Positions 22,941 through 34,440 of a DNA stretch of 64,000 nucleotides are shown here, piece by piece (positions within the stretch are counted from its first letter, which is position 1; each line of letters begins with the position of its first letter). The position numbers were made by a program, and so were the translations under genes. This DNA comes from Pontederia crassipes (lineage: Eukaryota > Streptophyta > Magnoliopsida > Commelinales > Pontederiaceae). The stretch spans positions 21,890,157 to 21,954,156 of the forward strand of contig CM060192.1 in the NCBI GenBank assembly GCA_030549335.1, written 5' to 3'. The notes beneath the pieces were generated by a model that searched no databases, was not told the DNA's origin, and saw only the letters and a list, made by a program, of their open reading frames with translations.

Positions 22941-24602
22941 CACTACAAGAAAAATGGTATTTTCCGACGGTTAAAATCATCAGAAAATCGAAAAAATCCG
23001 TCGAAAAAATAGAGGTTTTCGACAAATTTATCGAACGAGAATGATCTGTCGAAAAAAGTGGTGTCGCAAATAATTTTCGACGGTTCGAAAAACACCCATT
23101 GGGACCGTCGAAACATTTCGAGCGGTTGCAATCGTCGGAAGTTGCGACGGTCGCGATCGTTGATAATTCCGGCAGTTGCTGCCCATCGATACATTTCGAC
23201 GGTTGAGATCATCGCAAATAATTTTTAAAATATAAAAGAAATTTGCCCATCGTCAACGGCTGGATCAAGCCGGCTGCTGCCACCTGGCGGCCGATCTGGC
23301 CGCAGCCGACTGGATCAGGCCGCTGACGGCTGATCTAGCCGACAGCGGGCTGGATCAGGCCGCCTTGCGGCCGATCTGGCCGGCAGTGGCCGATCGAGCT
23401 GCCTGGAGAGAGAGAGAGAGGGGTGGCCGTCGGCTGGCGAGAGGGGTCGTCGAGGGGTCATCCTTCCGTCGTCGTCCTGGAGAGAGAGAGAGGAGGTAGA
23501 GAGAACGGAGAAAAGGAGGTAGAGTGAATGAATAAATAAGAGGTTGAGTGAATGAATAAATAGAAGAAAAAGAAAGTGGAGAGCGAAAAAGGAAAAAAAA
23601 AGGCGAGGAATGAGGCGGGATTATTTTTTAATTATCAACCATAAAAAACTATCAAAAAATATAATAATAAAATAATATTTTTACTTTATCGACGGTTGGA
23701 AGATTCGACCATTTGAACTTCCGACGGTCCGAACTGTCGGTAGATATAATAATAAAATACTAATTATATCACATATTATAATATATATGATTACAATATT
23801 TAATTACTTTTTCCGTTACCGACGGTCTGACCGTATGAACTTTCGACATTTAGAATCGTCGGTAATTATAATAATAAATACTAATAATGTTATATATTAT
23901 GATATATATGATTACAATATTTAATTACTTTTTCTATTACCGACGGTTCGGACCATCTGAACTTTTGACGGTCAGAACCGTCGGTAATTATAATAATAAA
24001 ATACTAATAATATTATATATTATGATATATACGATTATAATATTTAATTACTTTTTCCATTACCGACGGTTCGGACCGTCCGAACTTTTGACTTGTCCGA
24101 ACCATTGGTAATTATAATAATAAAATACTAATAAAGCTATATATTATGATATATATGATTACAATATTATTTTTCACTTACCGACGATTTGGACCGTCGG
24201 AAATATCGACGGTTTGAACTGTTGGTAACTATATTAATAAAAGACTCGTTATAATATTATTATTTTTCACTTATCGATTTGGATCATCGGAAATATCGAC
24301 GATCTGAACTGTCGCTAATTATATTAATAAAATACTTCTTATATTATATTATTTTCCATTTTTTGATGTTTAGGACCATCAAAATTTTGCGACGGATAGA
24401 TATCCGTCAAAACTTTCGACGTTCCTAATCGTCAAAAAATAAAATAATAATATAATATATTGCATAATTTATTATTTTTATTTTTGACGATTGTGACCGT
24501 CGAAAATACCGACGGATAGATGGATACCTATCCGTCGTAAATTATGTCAAATTTCTATCCGTCGAAAATGACCCATCGAAAAATTTTAATTTTCTTGTAG
24601 TG
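22941..24602 (+). mobile_element. Non-autonomous CACTA transposon, complete with AAT duplication
   Basis: The start CACTACAAGAAAAATGG at 22941 and the end TTTTCTTGTAGTG at 24602 form the inverted termini. AAT flanks both sides (22938-22940, 24603-24605), the expected 3-bp duplication. Both ends carry dense CGACGGTxxGAACCGTCGG-type palindromic subterminal repeats. The middle contains GGCTGGATCAGGCCG/GCCGATCTGGCCG repeats (23250-23400), GA tracts, and an array of about 120-bp units (23690-24320). It encodes no transposase, so it would depend on one supplied by another element. Confidence 0.92.
23690..24320. repeat. Tandem array of about 120-bp units inside the CACTA element
   Basis: Units pairing TACCGACGGTxxGGACCGT with an AT-rich spacer (ATTATGATATATATGATT) recur with starts near 23816, 23938, 24058 and 24179, a period of about 120. 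Each unit holds two or three GACGGT palindromes, so the array multiplies the likely transposase-binding motif. Confidence 0.75.
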
Positions 24603-24874
24603 AATCTCAATGCCAAAACCATAAGGAGAAGGTATATAATATTCTGCTCTTCATCTTGATTTTGTTATTTTATGGATTATTTCAAATTTGATATGCATAA
24701 TTTTGTTGTCTTTTTCTTGTTAAAACTGAAGGAACCACCATGACATTTAGTTTTATGTCCATATGTAGACATGTTTGATGCCACCAGATTGTTTGATGAA
24801 ATGTTGATAGCACCAAATCTAATAGTTCGTCATGTGGGATTGCTAGGCACACCAATAAACATATGTTGTAAATA

Positions 24875-25226
24875 CAACAACAACAATAACAAAGTCTTAT
24901 CCCACTAGGTGGGGTCGGCTACATGGATCATACGACGCCATTCCGCTCTATTAGTAACCAAACCTTTCGGTATATTATTCACCAATAGATCTTGCTCTAT
25001 TAGTTCGCCAAATGTCCGCCTTGGCCTCCCTCTCCCTCTTTTAATCGGACTCCAGATTATTTGATCTACTCTTCTTACTGGCGCATCTAATGGTCTTCTC
25101 TGAACATGACCAAACCATCTCAAACGATTCTCTACCATTTTCTCACTAATAGGAGCCACTCCGACTCATTCACGTATATGGTCATTCCTAATCTTATCTA
25201 ATCTTGTATGACCACACATTCATTCC
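24875..25226 (-). mobile_element. 5'-truncated RTE-type LINE with 19-bp target duplication
   Basis: On the minus strand the frame at 24905-25159 reads KMVENRLRWFGHVQRRPLDA, RGRGRPRRTFGELIEQDL, then NRAEWRRMIHVADPT and a stop. This is the C-terminus of plant RTE-clade reverse transcriptases. A short 3' region follows (GTAGCCGACCCCACCTAGTG) and a (TTG)n tail, TTATTGTTGTTGTTGT. The duplication TAAACATATGTTGTAAATA lies at 24856-24874 and 25227-25245. Only the last 350 bases were inserted, as usual after incomplete reverse transcription. Confidence 0.92.
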
Positions 25227-25245
25227 TAAACATATGTTGTAAATA

Positions 25246-25694
25246 TGCTATTGTTTTCTCTTAATAAACATATGTTGAAGATATTGCTAGGTACAATTTT
25301 CTCTTAAAATGTATGCATATGTTGTAACTATGTTATTGTTTCTATTGCAGGATTGTTTTGGGAAGTTTTATAACTTCTTTTACTTTGATTTTGGATAACT
25401 GTCGTAGCTCTTTTCTTTGAAATGAACTCATACTTCATGCTTGTCTTATGATGATAGTGCTCCTAAAAGAAGAGGTCGGCTAGAGGGTCTAGGTAAAGTT
25501 TGTGGGTCTCACCCGAGCTGCAAGCAATTGTTGCTGTAAATCTTTTCTTCACTATAAATTATAGTTCTTTTTATTTGGTCATTATTATTGGCAACATTCT
25601 TTAGTCAATTTATATAGCTCACAAAAAATTTATATAATTTACCTTTTCCATAAATTGGAAGCATGTCCCTCTGTTGAAGGAAATAATATTAATA
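25246..25694. other. Intergenic or relic-gene DNA
   Basis: A short frame around 25445-25539 (SAPKRRGRLEGLGKVCGSHP then SCKQLLL, stop) has protein-like composition but no recognisable family. A possible acceptor TTGCAG lies just before 25352. It may belong to the same decayed gene as 22487-22611. Confidence 0.28.
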
Positions 25695-26043
25695 TTTATG
25701 TTTTGATTTTTATAATATAAAAAAATTAGCTCGTTGCCAGCGGCTAGATCGAACTACGAGGCTGTCGATCCGGCCGTTAGCAGCCCGATCAGACTACGAG
25801 GCGGCCGATCCGGCCAGATCGGACTGCGAGGCGACTGATCCGGCCACCGTGGCCAGATCCGGCCGCCTCCGATCGTTGGAGAGAGAGAGAGAGCGAGGGA
25901 TGGAGTGTCACCAATGGGTCGTCGTCACGCTGACAAGATAAGACAGGGAGAGAGAGAGGAGAGATAGTTGTGGAGAGGGAGAGAGAGATGAGAGAGGGTA
26001 AGAGGTAGAGATGAGAGGAGAGTTATAATAAGTCACTTATATA

Positions 26044-26093
<50 letters not shown>

Positions 26094-26720
26094 GTAAAGA
26101 TGAGAGGAGAGTTATAATAAGTGATATATATATATATAAGGGTAGAAATTAAAGAGGGAAAGTGGGAAATAAAAAAAAGGTGTGGGAGAGTTATTTTTTT
26201 AATTACCGACGACCGTCGAAAATATTAACTGACGGTACGGACCGTCGAAACTTCCGATAGTCTCGACCGTCGATACATTTTCGACGATCCTGGCCGTCGA
26301 AACTTTCGACGGTCCGGATCGTCGGTAAATTATGTAAGTATACTTACATCATACGGTATTTAATTTTTTGTTACTGACGATTTAGACCGTCAAAAATTTT
26401 GACTGTCTGAACGGACGATCATTATATTAATAAAATACCACTTATATTATATTATTTTCCACTTACCGATGGTTTGGATCGTAGAAAGTTTTGACGGACA
26501 GGTATCCGTCGGAACGTCCGTCAGAACTTTCGACGTTCATAAATGTTGAAAAATAAAATAATAATATTATAGATTTGGTAATTCATTATTTTAGTTTCTG
26601 ACGATTATAATCGTCAGAAATTCCGACGAATCCATATCCATCGCAAAATCCGTCCCAAATTACGAAGGATTTCTGTCTGTCAGAAACTATCCGTCGAAAA
26701 ATTCCAATTTTCTTGTAGTG
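25695..26720 (+). mobile_element. CACTA transposon, left end truncated
   Basis: The right end TTTTCTTGTAGTG at 26720 and the preceding CGACGGT/ACCGTCG repeats match the 22941-24602 element. Internal order is also the same: AT-rich joint, GATCCGGCC repeats (25735-25870), GA tracts, then the subterminal palindromes. The left 300 bases with CACTACAAG are missing; similarity begins near 25695. The right flank (26722-26850) repeats the DNA at 20583-20712. Confidence 0.78.
26045..26122. repeat. (AT)n microsatellite with a duplicated flank
   Basis: A long (TA)n run ends at about 26091. The flank GATGAGAGGAGAGTTATAAT occurs on both sides (about 26010 and 26099), so the AT run was probably generated or copied with its flank. 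Confidence 0.85.
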
Positions 26721-26850
26721 CTAGAGGAAGGAATAAAGTCGAAAAATTGTGATAGTTTAGAGATACAAAAAAATAAGTTCGCAGTTTGGGGTTAGATGCG
26801 GAAAATCACGATAGGTTAAGGAGGTTTATGGAAATAACTCAATAGAATTA

Positions 26851-27845
26851 AAATATGCAACATGTATTGAATGATTGTTTGTATTGTTGAATGTAAAGTC
26901 AAAGATGGATTGATGGAGGTGTCTTGTTGTTGTCGTCATACGTAAGAGGGAGACTAAGAGCCCCTTGAGGGAATAAGGTGTGGCTTCCCATGAACCTATG
27001 AGGATCTCGACCTTGCTAGCCTAAATCGACGAGCCAACATGAACTTCTCAATCACCAAGATAAGAAATCATCTAATTAAAGGTGAAAGACGAAAACTTGA
27101 ATGATGAACGACTTTGGTCAAAAAGATGAAGATGATAATGAAGTAAGCACCTATGAGGATGCAAATGAATATCCACTTGTCACATCATGATATGAATGAA
27201 GATGTTAAAGTTAAGCAAGATAAGTTCGTGATATGCTTTAGCATAATGATAAAGATGTTATATGTTTATTTATCTTGTCATGATGAATGTTCACATACCA
27301 TATAGTGTGCATAAGTAGTTCATAGCATACATATGATCTATGTTTTATTATGATGCAATGCATATGTCATGACATGTAAGAACTATGTTATAGGATCATA
27401 GCATCATATGTCTCAACATACTCTAATAGAAGAAATTCATTGCACCCCATGGATCCGTATAGGTATGGAGGAGACTTAGGCTCAGTGGTGAGGGTCTCAT
27501 GATGACGAGATTGCACATGTGACAATCAGACAAGGACCTAAGTTATCGTATAGCATTTTACATTATGATGATGGACTCCCTTGATCATGAACTCTTATAT
27601 GATCTGATTATGTATTATGAACCCTATATTAGGTTTTATGTTAGAGCGTATGTGGCTCATGGGATAGATGTTTTATCTTGGGATTTTGTTTATGAAGTCT
27701 TTCATTGTTTTAGATTTTATTGTTTTATGTTATATTATTATGTTTTCGTTGTGATGTTATGCAATTAGGTTATGAAGGATTGGAAAAAAGTAGCACCGCC
27801 TAGAATTCGGTCTCTAAATTGAGGCTAAATTTTGGAGACGTTACA
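26851..27845 (-). repeat. Ty3/gypsy-type LTR remnant, minus strand, start at 27845
   Basis: Read on the minus strand from 27845, the sequence starts TGTAACGTCTCCAAAATTT, close to the TGTAACACTCCAAAAATTC start at 4321. Further in, both carry a CATGTGCAATxTCGTC stretch. Coding or PBS sequence is not recognisable, and the other edge is unknown. Confidence 0.42.
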
Positions 27846-28881
27846 CATCAAGTAATTGACAGATGCGATCACCGGTTGATCGACAGAGAATGGAGAACAT
27901 CACCGATGGCTGGGGCATCGGAGTGAGGAGAGAGAGAAATATAAGGGGTTTAAACAAGGTTGTGGTAGGGATGGGTTTAGACTTTAGAGGAGCTTAATTT
28001 ATCACATTAAAAATAAAAATGAACTATGAAAATGAGACAATATAAAAAATCTAAACTAGTCCTAAAGCATATAATTTTCCCTTTGAAGCTATTAACATAC
28101 ACATCACATTTACATGCACTTTTGTTGACATTTGTATTTTTTGCATATGTTCCCAATGATTAAAATTCTTCTAGTGTATCATGATATGTCATGATTGTGA
28201 ACCCCACTTTTTTTTTTTGCTCCACCACTCCACATAGGATTTCATTCATAGTGACTTGGGAAAAAATCAGCAATGAGAAGAATCCCACCAGCCTCTTGAA
28301 GAAAATATCAAAATATCTCAATATTCCTTTGTAACAAAATACAAAAAAAAGGTGAAAAGATCTTGGACATGGATCAAATCCCCCCAAAAAGAACAAACTC
28401 TAGAAAATCTGAGTGTTTAGAACTAAAGAGACCTCCCAACCCCTATCTTTCCCTCAATCTCACGCATAACCCCAAAAGGAACCTTTTCACCTCTCGGCTG
28501 CAACCTCAAGTAAACCTAGATGAGTTTCTCTTCCTTCCTACGTATGTCCCTTGGTTCGGCAACTAGTCTTACGTCCTCTTTGTGTTCCTTGACGGACTGT
28601 AGGAGGGGAATGACCAAGGGGAGGAGCACCAGCACCTAAGGGGGGCATCACGACGTCCGAGTTAGGCCAATCAACAAGAGGATAATTGCTAAATCTGGTG
28701 GGTGGATCAGGGATTACCTTGATTAATCTCCTTATAATAGATCTGATTAAACTCTGATAAAATTTTGTTTAAGTTTCATCCATTCCTTGTTGTCAAGCAT
28801 GTTCTAAGTGCTTAGGTGTTGATTGTAGGCATATTATCATGTTTGTTTTTGCATGATTTTGGTTGTAATTGGTGTACTTGT
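27846..28881. other. Intergenic DNA, nothing firmly recognised
   Basis: A CACTA-end-like string CTTCTAGTG lies at about 28168-28176, without a partner. Small open frames at 28160-28566 have no recognised domain. Confidence 0.4.
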
Positions 28882-30213
28882 TGTTGGAGCAAAATTTTAA
28901 AGCTCTATATAATTATATTTTGATGACACAAATCTCGAAAGATTAGAATTATATGTCGAAAAGATTTAAATAGAAATGAGTTATTTCAAGCAATAAACTT
29001 TTGATTAATAATTGTCTATGGTCCCATGAGATTTATATTAAAAAATTGTAGAGAATTCTGTCATCTTTCTATAGAATAAAAAATTATTTCATTTGGATAC
29101 TAATATGAAAAATTATGAATAAAATAGTAAAGGTCTAAAATATATTATTTAAAATGGACAAATCTTTGTACTAAACTTTGAATCAATATTTGATTATGGT
29201 CTTATTAGATTTTGGATGATAATATCAAAATTGTAGAGAATTATGTTAGCTTTCCATAAAATCAAATATCATCTCATTTGAATAACTGTGCAAAACGTTA
29301 TACTTGAAATAGTTCAAGATGATCGACCTAGTGGTTGGAATACTGGTCGACCGGTCAGGTACACCGATCGATCCGTCAGTGCAAAATTGTCTAGTTTCAG
29401 CAAACAAAATGTCTAGACTATAACGGTCAAGGTACCGATCGATCGAATAGTGCAGAATTCGCCAATGATCATATCTTTCATAAAAGAAAGTGCATTGGTC
29501 GACCGGTGGGGCAAAATGATTGACCGGTCAACGCGCAAAATGCACCATAATGGTTATATTTTAGCCCCAAAATTAGCAAACAAGTACAAAGGGCTGAATG
29601 GAGTTAAGAAGCTATAAAAGAAGATCAAGGGGTTCAAAATTCATCAAGCACTCAAGGGAAACATTGAATATCAAAGGAAAATTAGTTTCTTGAAGTTATT
29701 GTCAAATATTTTATTCTTTCTCTCTTCTTTTGTGAGTTTCATGTTGTAAAAGAGAGAAATCTTTTATTAGAAAATTAAGTGTGAGTTCATGCGTAGAAGA
29801 TGTTCCATCTTACCTCTCGAGTTAGAGAAAACATAAGATTCCTAAGAGGAGAGGTGTGCCTTACCTCTCGAAGCGGAGAAAAGATGATTGGTGTAAAGGG
29901 TTTCTTCCTTACCCCATTTGAAATGAAGGAAGGATGATTTAGTAGAATCTCCGACGATCTCGATGTTGAAAAGTCAAGGCGGGGACGTAGGCTAAGGTGT
30001 GGTCAAACCTCGTCAACAAACCACCTTGCGTTCTTTTATTTAAATTCTTTCTCCCCCCCTCCTTCTCATATTATTATGCATGTGATATGATTTGATTTGC
30101 ATTGATTTAAAGTTTAATGAATCGATTTTACACTTTCGTGGCAATTCTCGTGAAATCGATATTTTCGGATTAAACTCCAATTCACTCCCCCTCGGTGCCT
30201 TTGGGATCCTACA
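28882..30213 (+). repeat. Solo LTR of a Ty1/copia element (SIRE-like) with CTTGT duplication
   Basis: The segment starts TGTTGGAGCAAAATTTTAAA and ends TTTGGGATCCTACA, giving the TG...CA ends of an LTR. CTTGT flanks it on both sides (28877-28881 and 30214-30218), a perfect 5-bp duplication. It contains U3-like repeats of GGTCGACCGGT/ACCGATCGATC, a TATAAAA box at 29613-29619, and the AATTCACTCCCCCTCGGTG 3' motif of SIRE-type LTRs. No PBS, coding region or second LTR is present between the duplications, so the body was lost by LTR-LTR recombination. Confidence 0.9.
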
Positions 30214-30218
30214 CTTGT

Positions 30219-31060
30219 GTTAAACATCATGGTTTAAAAGATAAAGAAAGTATATATACAAATATGATTAGTAACAAGAAAGGAAAAAAGGGAGCATGTT
30301 CATAATGAGGGTTCGTATCTTATTTTATGTTATGCTTTTGATGTGTCAATTTTATCTGCTATGTTGCCTTATTAATTTCATGTTATGTTATTGATCTTAA
30401 ATAGAGATAATTGTGCTTTAGATTAGTATGAAGTACATTTTCGCATTTTCTTTGTTGATCTATTAATCATGACAAAGTTATTCCTTGATTGAATCCATAT
30501 TTTTCTAAAATGTGGGAATAGATGATTTGTAAGAAAAGTGTTTTTCATCCTTCTGCCAAGATTTCATAGTGAAAGTTATTAAATGACTTCTGATAGGATT
30601 TTCTCGTTATTAAATGAAGAAAAATTTTTTAATGATAGCCATTGAAGTCTAGTTTTCATAGAATTAAGAACCATGTCAATCAGATTTATGAATCAAAAGT
30701 TATTAATGAAATATCGTCATGTTGTCATGGACAACAATGAAATGAAATTGTAAGTAATAATATTGATGTGATCAAAATCTAATAATTTAGAAGTTGATAT
30801 AAGAGATTGTTAGCTTTCTTTTTCAACTAGAAATTTTTTAAAATAAGCTTTATAGTTTGAGTTATAATTTTTGCAAATATCACCTCTTAAGACATCACAA
30901 TAGAATAAGTTTAACTGCATTGTGACATTTTATAAGAACAATTGATAAATGATTAAAATATGAAACCTTTATTTGTAAGACCTTTGAATGTCTATTTTGG
31001 AAAAAAAATAAAAGTGATGGAATATAATATCTATAATTAAATTATAGTTTATTTACTGCG
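30219..31060. other. AT-rich intergenic DNA, nothing recognised
   Basis: There is no long frame and no terminal repeat. The style is that of LTR-retrotransposon remnants, without diagnostic sites. Confidence 0.4.
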
Positions 31061-32056
31061 AATCTATTCACACATATCCAATGGTACCTCATTATTGAAT
31101 GATTATTGGTCACTTTCTCATTGTGTGACTACTCCGATTGATTATTCATTGACTCATGATTTATAATACTGACATTATTGATTTTTTTGCTCATCAACGA
31201 GCCTTAAAATGTCGCCAAATACTAACTATAGTAAAGTAAAGTTTATCAAGATGACAATAAGATGACAATAAGTGCATTATCATTATCATTCATTATCAAG
31301 GGTCATCCCCTTCCCTTCTTAGAGGGCACTGTCATAGCTTGATCATCCATTAATCATTGACACACGGCTGTATTATTTGCTCAGCACGAAATCACTATCA
31401 AAGTCACCTACTTGTGAAGCACATAATCATTGAACAAAGTTACCAAAGTATTATTAATAAAGTACCGAATAAATGACATTATTAGTGAATCATTATCAAC
31501 GAATATGCCATGGATATATAGTATCACTATTGCTATTGATTATCGTATCATTGTGTCACTGTCACGATGTTGCTTAAAAGGAAGCTCATTGATCATATGC
31601 TTATTGATTATATGTGTATACATATCGATTATTGTTATACACTTCTTGCTCCCATATCCGGCAAAGATATGCCTTTGATCTAAATTTATCGATTTATTCT
31701 ATTGAAGATTAATCATTGTATGTTATCATTGCCTTCCTTGTGTTTTATTTCCACAAGTCCATGCTAGTGATGGTGGATGAAGCACATGAACTTGGGGACC
31801 CAGTTATCTTTTCTTTTATGTCTTAGTATGGAACTTGATGTAATAGCTTAGAGCATTATTATGAGACTTATAATAACTCTTAGAATTCCGCACTCGCTAA
31901 CTCTTCTATTTTATCTCTACAAATTTCTTTATTTTTTCTCTTGTTGATGTGTCATATTTGTTGACTAGTCTTAGTCAAACATTATCATCAAAGTTGTTCG
32001 TAACGTATTCAGATTGGACTTTACCACGTGGTGGGAATCGATTTGAGAGTGTTACA
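31061..32056 (-). repeat. Ty3/gypsy-type LTR remnant, minus strand, start at 32056
   Basis: On the minus strand the sequence from 32056 starts TGTAACACTCTCAAATCG, the TGTAACA-type LTR start also seen at 4321 and 49974 (+) and 27845 (-). Internally it is AT-rich with many CATTATCA motifs (31270-31640). The other end and any PBS are not identifiable. Confidence 0.42.
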
Positions 32057-32314
32057 TGCTTCTTCTTCCTCCCTCACCTCATATGCCTCTTCGATCTCCC
32101 TTAGTTCATCAACATCTTCGTCCTATTGACTCATGTCCCCTATATATTGTCGTCTCATCACATCATATGTGTATGGCAGTTGTGAGTAATAGGGAACGAG
32201 ATCATGAGATAGAGTAGATAGTCGCGGAGGAAAAGGAGTTACAAGAAAGCAAGGGTGAACCTACACAAAAAAAAAAAGAGGGGGAGAGGGGTCAGATTCA
32301 AACTACCTTTTTTA
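32057..32314. other. Short spacer with GA and poly(A) tracts
   Basis: Nothing gene-like is seen between the gypsy LTR start and the Mutator-like element. Confidence 0.4.
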
Positions 32315-33141
32315 GGATAAATTTCACTAAATATCCTTCAACTTTGACGCTTTCCCATCGCTATCCTCCAACTTCTCATTGAAACTAGACTATTCTCAAT
32401 CTTATAACTTATTTGATTAAATGTCCTTTCGACTAGAAATAGCCAATTTTTCGATCGTTGTGTTGATGTGGCACATCATTTTAAAATAAAAATATTAGAA
32501 AATAAATAAATAAAAGAAGGGGCGACGTGCGCGCCTCCTCTCCCTCTCCCTCCGGCCATTGTTGGCCGGCACTCAGACGCCGGAGGGAGAGGGTGAGGGG
32601 GTGGCCGCCCCCCTCCCCCATCCTCTTTGAGCGTTGGAGAGGATGGGAGAGGGGGCACCGCCCCCCTCCCCTATGCGCGCGCAAAGGTGGGGGAGGGGCG
32701 GTGCCCCACTCCCCCTCTCCTCCCCGACACCAAAGAGGAGAGGGGGAGGGGGCGCCACTCCTCCTTTGTGCGCGAGGGAGAGAGGGCGGCACCTCCTTCT
32801 CTTCGACGTCGTGTCCCTCCTCTTTAGTGTCGAAGAAAAAGGGGGAGAGTCTGAGCGCCGTTCCCTCCCCCTCTTCCTCCCCTCCCCCTCTCCCTCTCCC
32901 TCTGACGCGTCCGGAGAGAGGGGGAGAGGGTGTGTGTCACCCCCTTTTTTTTTTAATATTATTTTATGTAATTTTTATTTTAAAATTATGCACCACGTTA
33001 GTAATTAAAAAATTGATTATTCTAGATTGAAAGGATATTTAATAAAATAAGTTAAAAAATAATAATTTAATTACAAACTGAAGTTAAAAAATAGTATTAA
33101 AATTTTTTATAAAATTTGAAGGTATTTAGTAAAATTTATTC
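32315..33141. mobile_element. Mutator-like or foldback element with GA/CT-rich core
   Basis: The left end GGATAAATTTCACTAAATAT and the right end (GTAAAATTTATTC on plus) are inverted copies. The inversion extends inward in patches through ATCCTTCAACTTT and TTATTAAATATCC. The flanks ACCTTTTTT (32305-32313) and ACCTTTTCC (33142-33150) agree at 7 of 9 positions, a plausible decayed 9-bp Mutator-type duplication. The core (32515-32945) is GC-rich, made of GGGGGAGAGGG/CCCTCTCCCCC repeats. Frames of up to 167 codons in it are low-complexity translations, not genes. Confidence 0.55.
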
Positions 33142-33150
33142 ACCTTTTCC

Positions 33151-34108
33151 AAAAGTTATAAGAAAGATTGCCTTAGAGTAAGGAGAGTTTTTAGTCACGA
33201 TGACATACAATTAATATTTAAGAAAGGTTAAATATAACTTTTTACTCTAAAATTCATATTTTAGTATATTTACTAATAAAAATTTAAAACTTAAAGAGAG
33301 CCGGGCCCTCGTCTTATATGTTGGTCCGGCGCCGCAAGAGAGAGAGTCATGACTCATTATGGTCCACTCTCTCTTTCCCATCAGTCCCGTCCCGTGTTTT
33401 CTTTCTAGCGAGAGTGGTTACAATGTTTGCATCAATTGCTTGCTCATGTCACAGGCCAGCCCCTAATCTGTAACAACAAAACCTACTTTCATCTTCGGTT
33501 TTCGTGTGTCTATTAATGCACCTTTAATTCGCATTTATGCCCCATTCAATATTGCAGAAATGGCATGTAGTGATCTTTGTTTCTTCCTTTGCTTCTTTTT
33601 GCATTCTTCAATTTTGGATACTGCTTCCACTAAAGTTGTATTTAGCAATTCTTAACGGACAATGATTTATTTAACTAATGAATATCAGATAATCGGTGAA
33701 TTATGTTCAATGAATTAAGACTAACATCTAGCTAGACCTTCAATTAGAAAACTTATAAATAAGCATTTAATGAATTTAACAATTAAAAAATGAACATATA
33801 TATAAAATGGTAAAGTGTTTAATTATGAATAGTTGACTAAGAAATTTATAGTGTAATCGAAGAAACATTTTTACTTCACGGCCAATTCGTTCACTTTTCG
33901 CCTCTGATGACTGATGACGATAACCAGCAGGATTGGGATATCTTAATTATCATTGCGCATACAGTAAGTCTGTAACAGCTACAAGTTCCAAAATGTCAAG
34001 TCATTTTGATAACAAAACTATCAAAATTTGGAAAAAGAAAAAAAAAGAAAAGAAAAGAGAAAGAAACCACGTCCCCTAGCTAGAACCCGGTTTTCCTTCC
34101 CAAACTGC
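33151..34108. other. AT-rich intergenic DNA
   Basis: A short GC-rich patch lies at 33298-33420 (AGCCGGGCCCTCG, GGTCCGGCGCCGC). No open frame of note and no repeat ends are seen. Confidence 0.45.
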
Positions 34109-34440
34109 TATTTAAACTGAATCCACTTCCTCTCTGATATCAACTCAGCTCCTAATTTCATCAGAAGCATATTGATATCACAGGCACTCTGGTTACATAT
34201 ATTTCCGGCGCATCCGCAGCCATAAGCACGTCACCCAGATCGATACAGCTCCTCCTCTCTCTCTCCTTCGGACCACGCAGGAGCTCGTCGACGAGGTCCA
34301 CGAACCGTTCAAGTGGTGGTTCGACGATGCCTTCTCGTCCCCTTGATGGAAGAGCATGCGACTTCTTCGGTCTTACTGCTCCTGTTGCAGTAGCGACGTC
34401 GTGTCACTGCTGTAAGTGACAGATTATATATATGAGATGA
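34109..34440 (+). other. Possible small transcription unit or relic gene fragment
   Basis: A TATA-like TATTTAAA lies at 34109-34116. It is followed after 70 bases by an acceptor-like ATATCACAG and an open frame (34185-34346) without an ATG that ends ELVDEVHEPFKWWFDDAF then SSP and a stop. An alternative 28-codon frame starts at the ATG at 34327. Composition is gene-like and GC-richer than the flanks, but I recognise no family and cannot choose a frame. It may be a decayed gene end. Confidence 0.25.

Noticed and set aside
32481..33030. Overlapping frames of 103-167 codons in GA/CT-rich DNA
   Set aside because: They are low-complexity translations of GGGGGAGAGGG repeats open in almost every frame.
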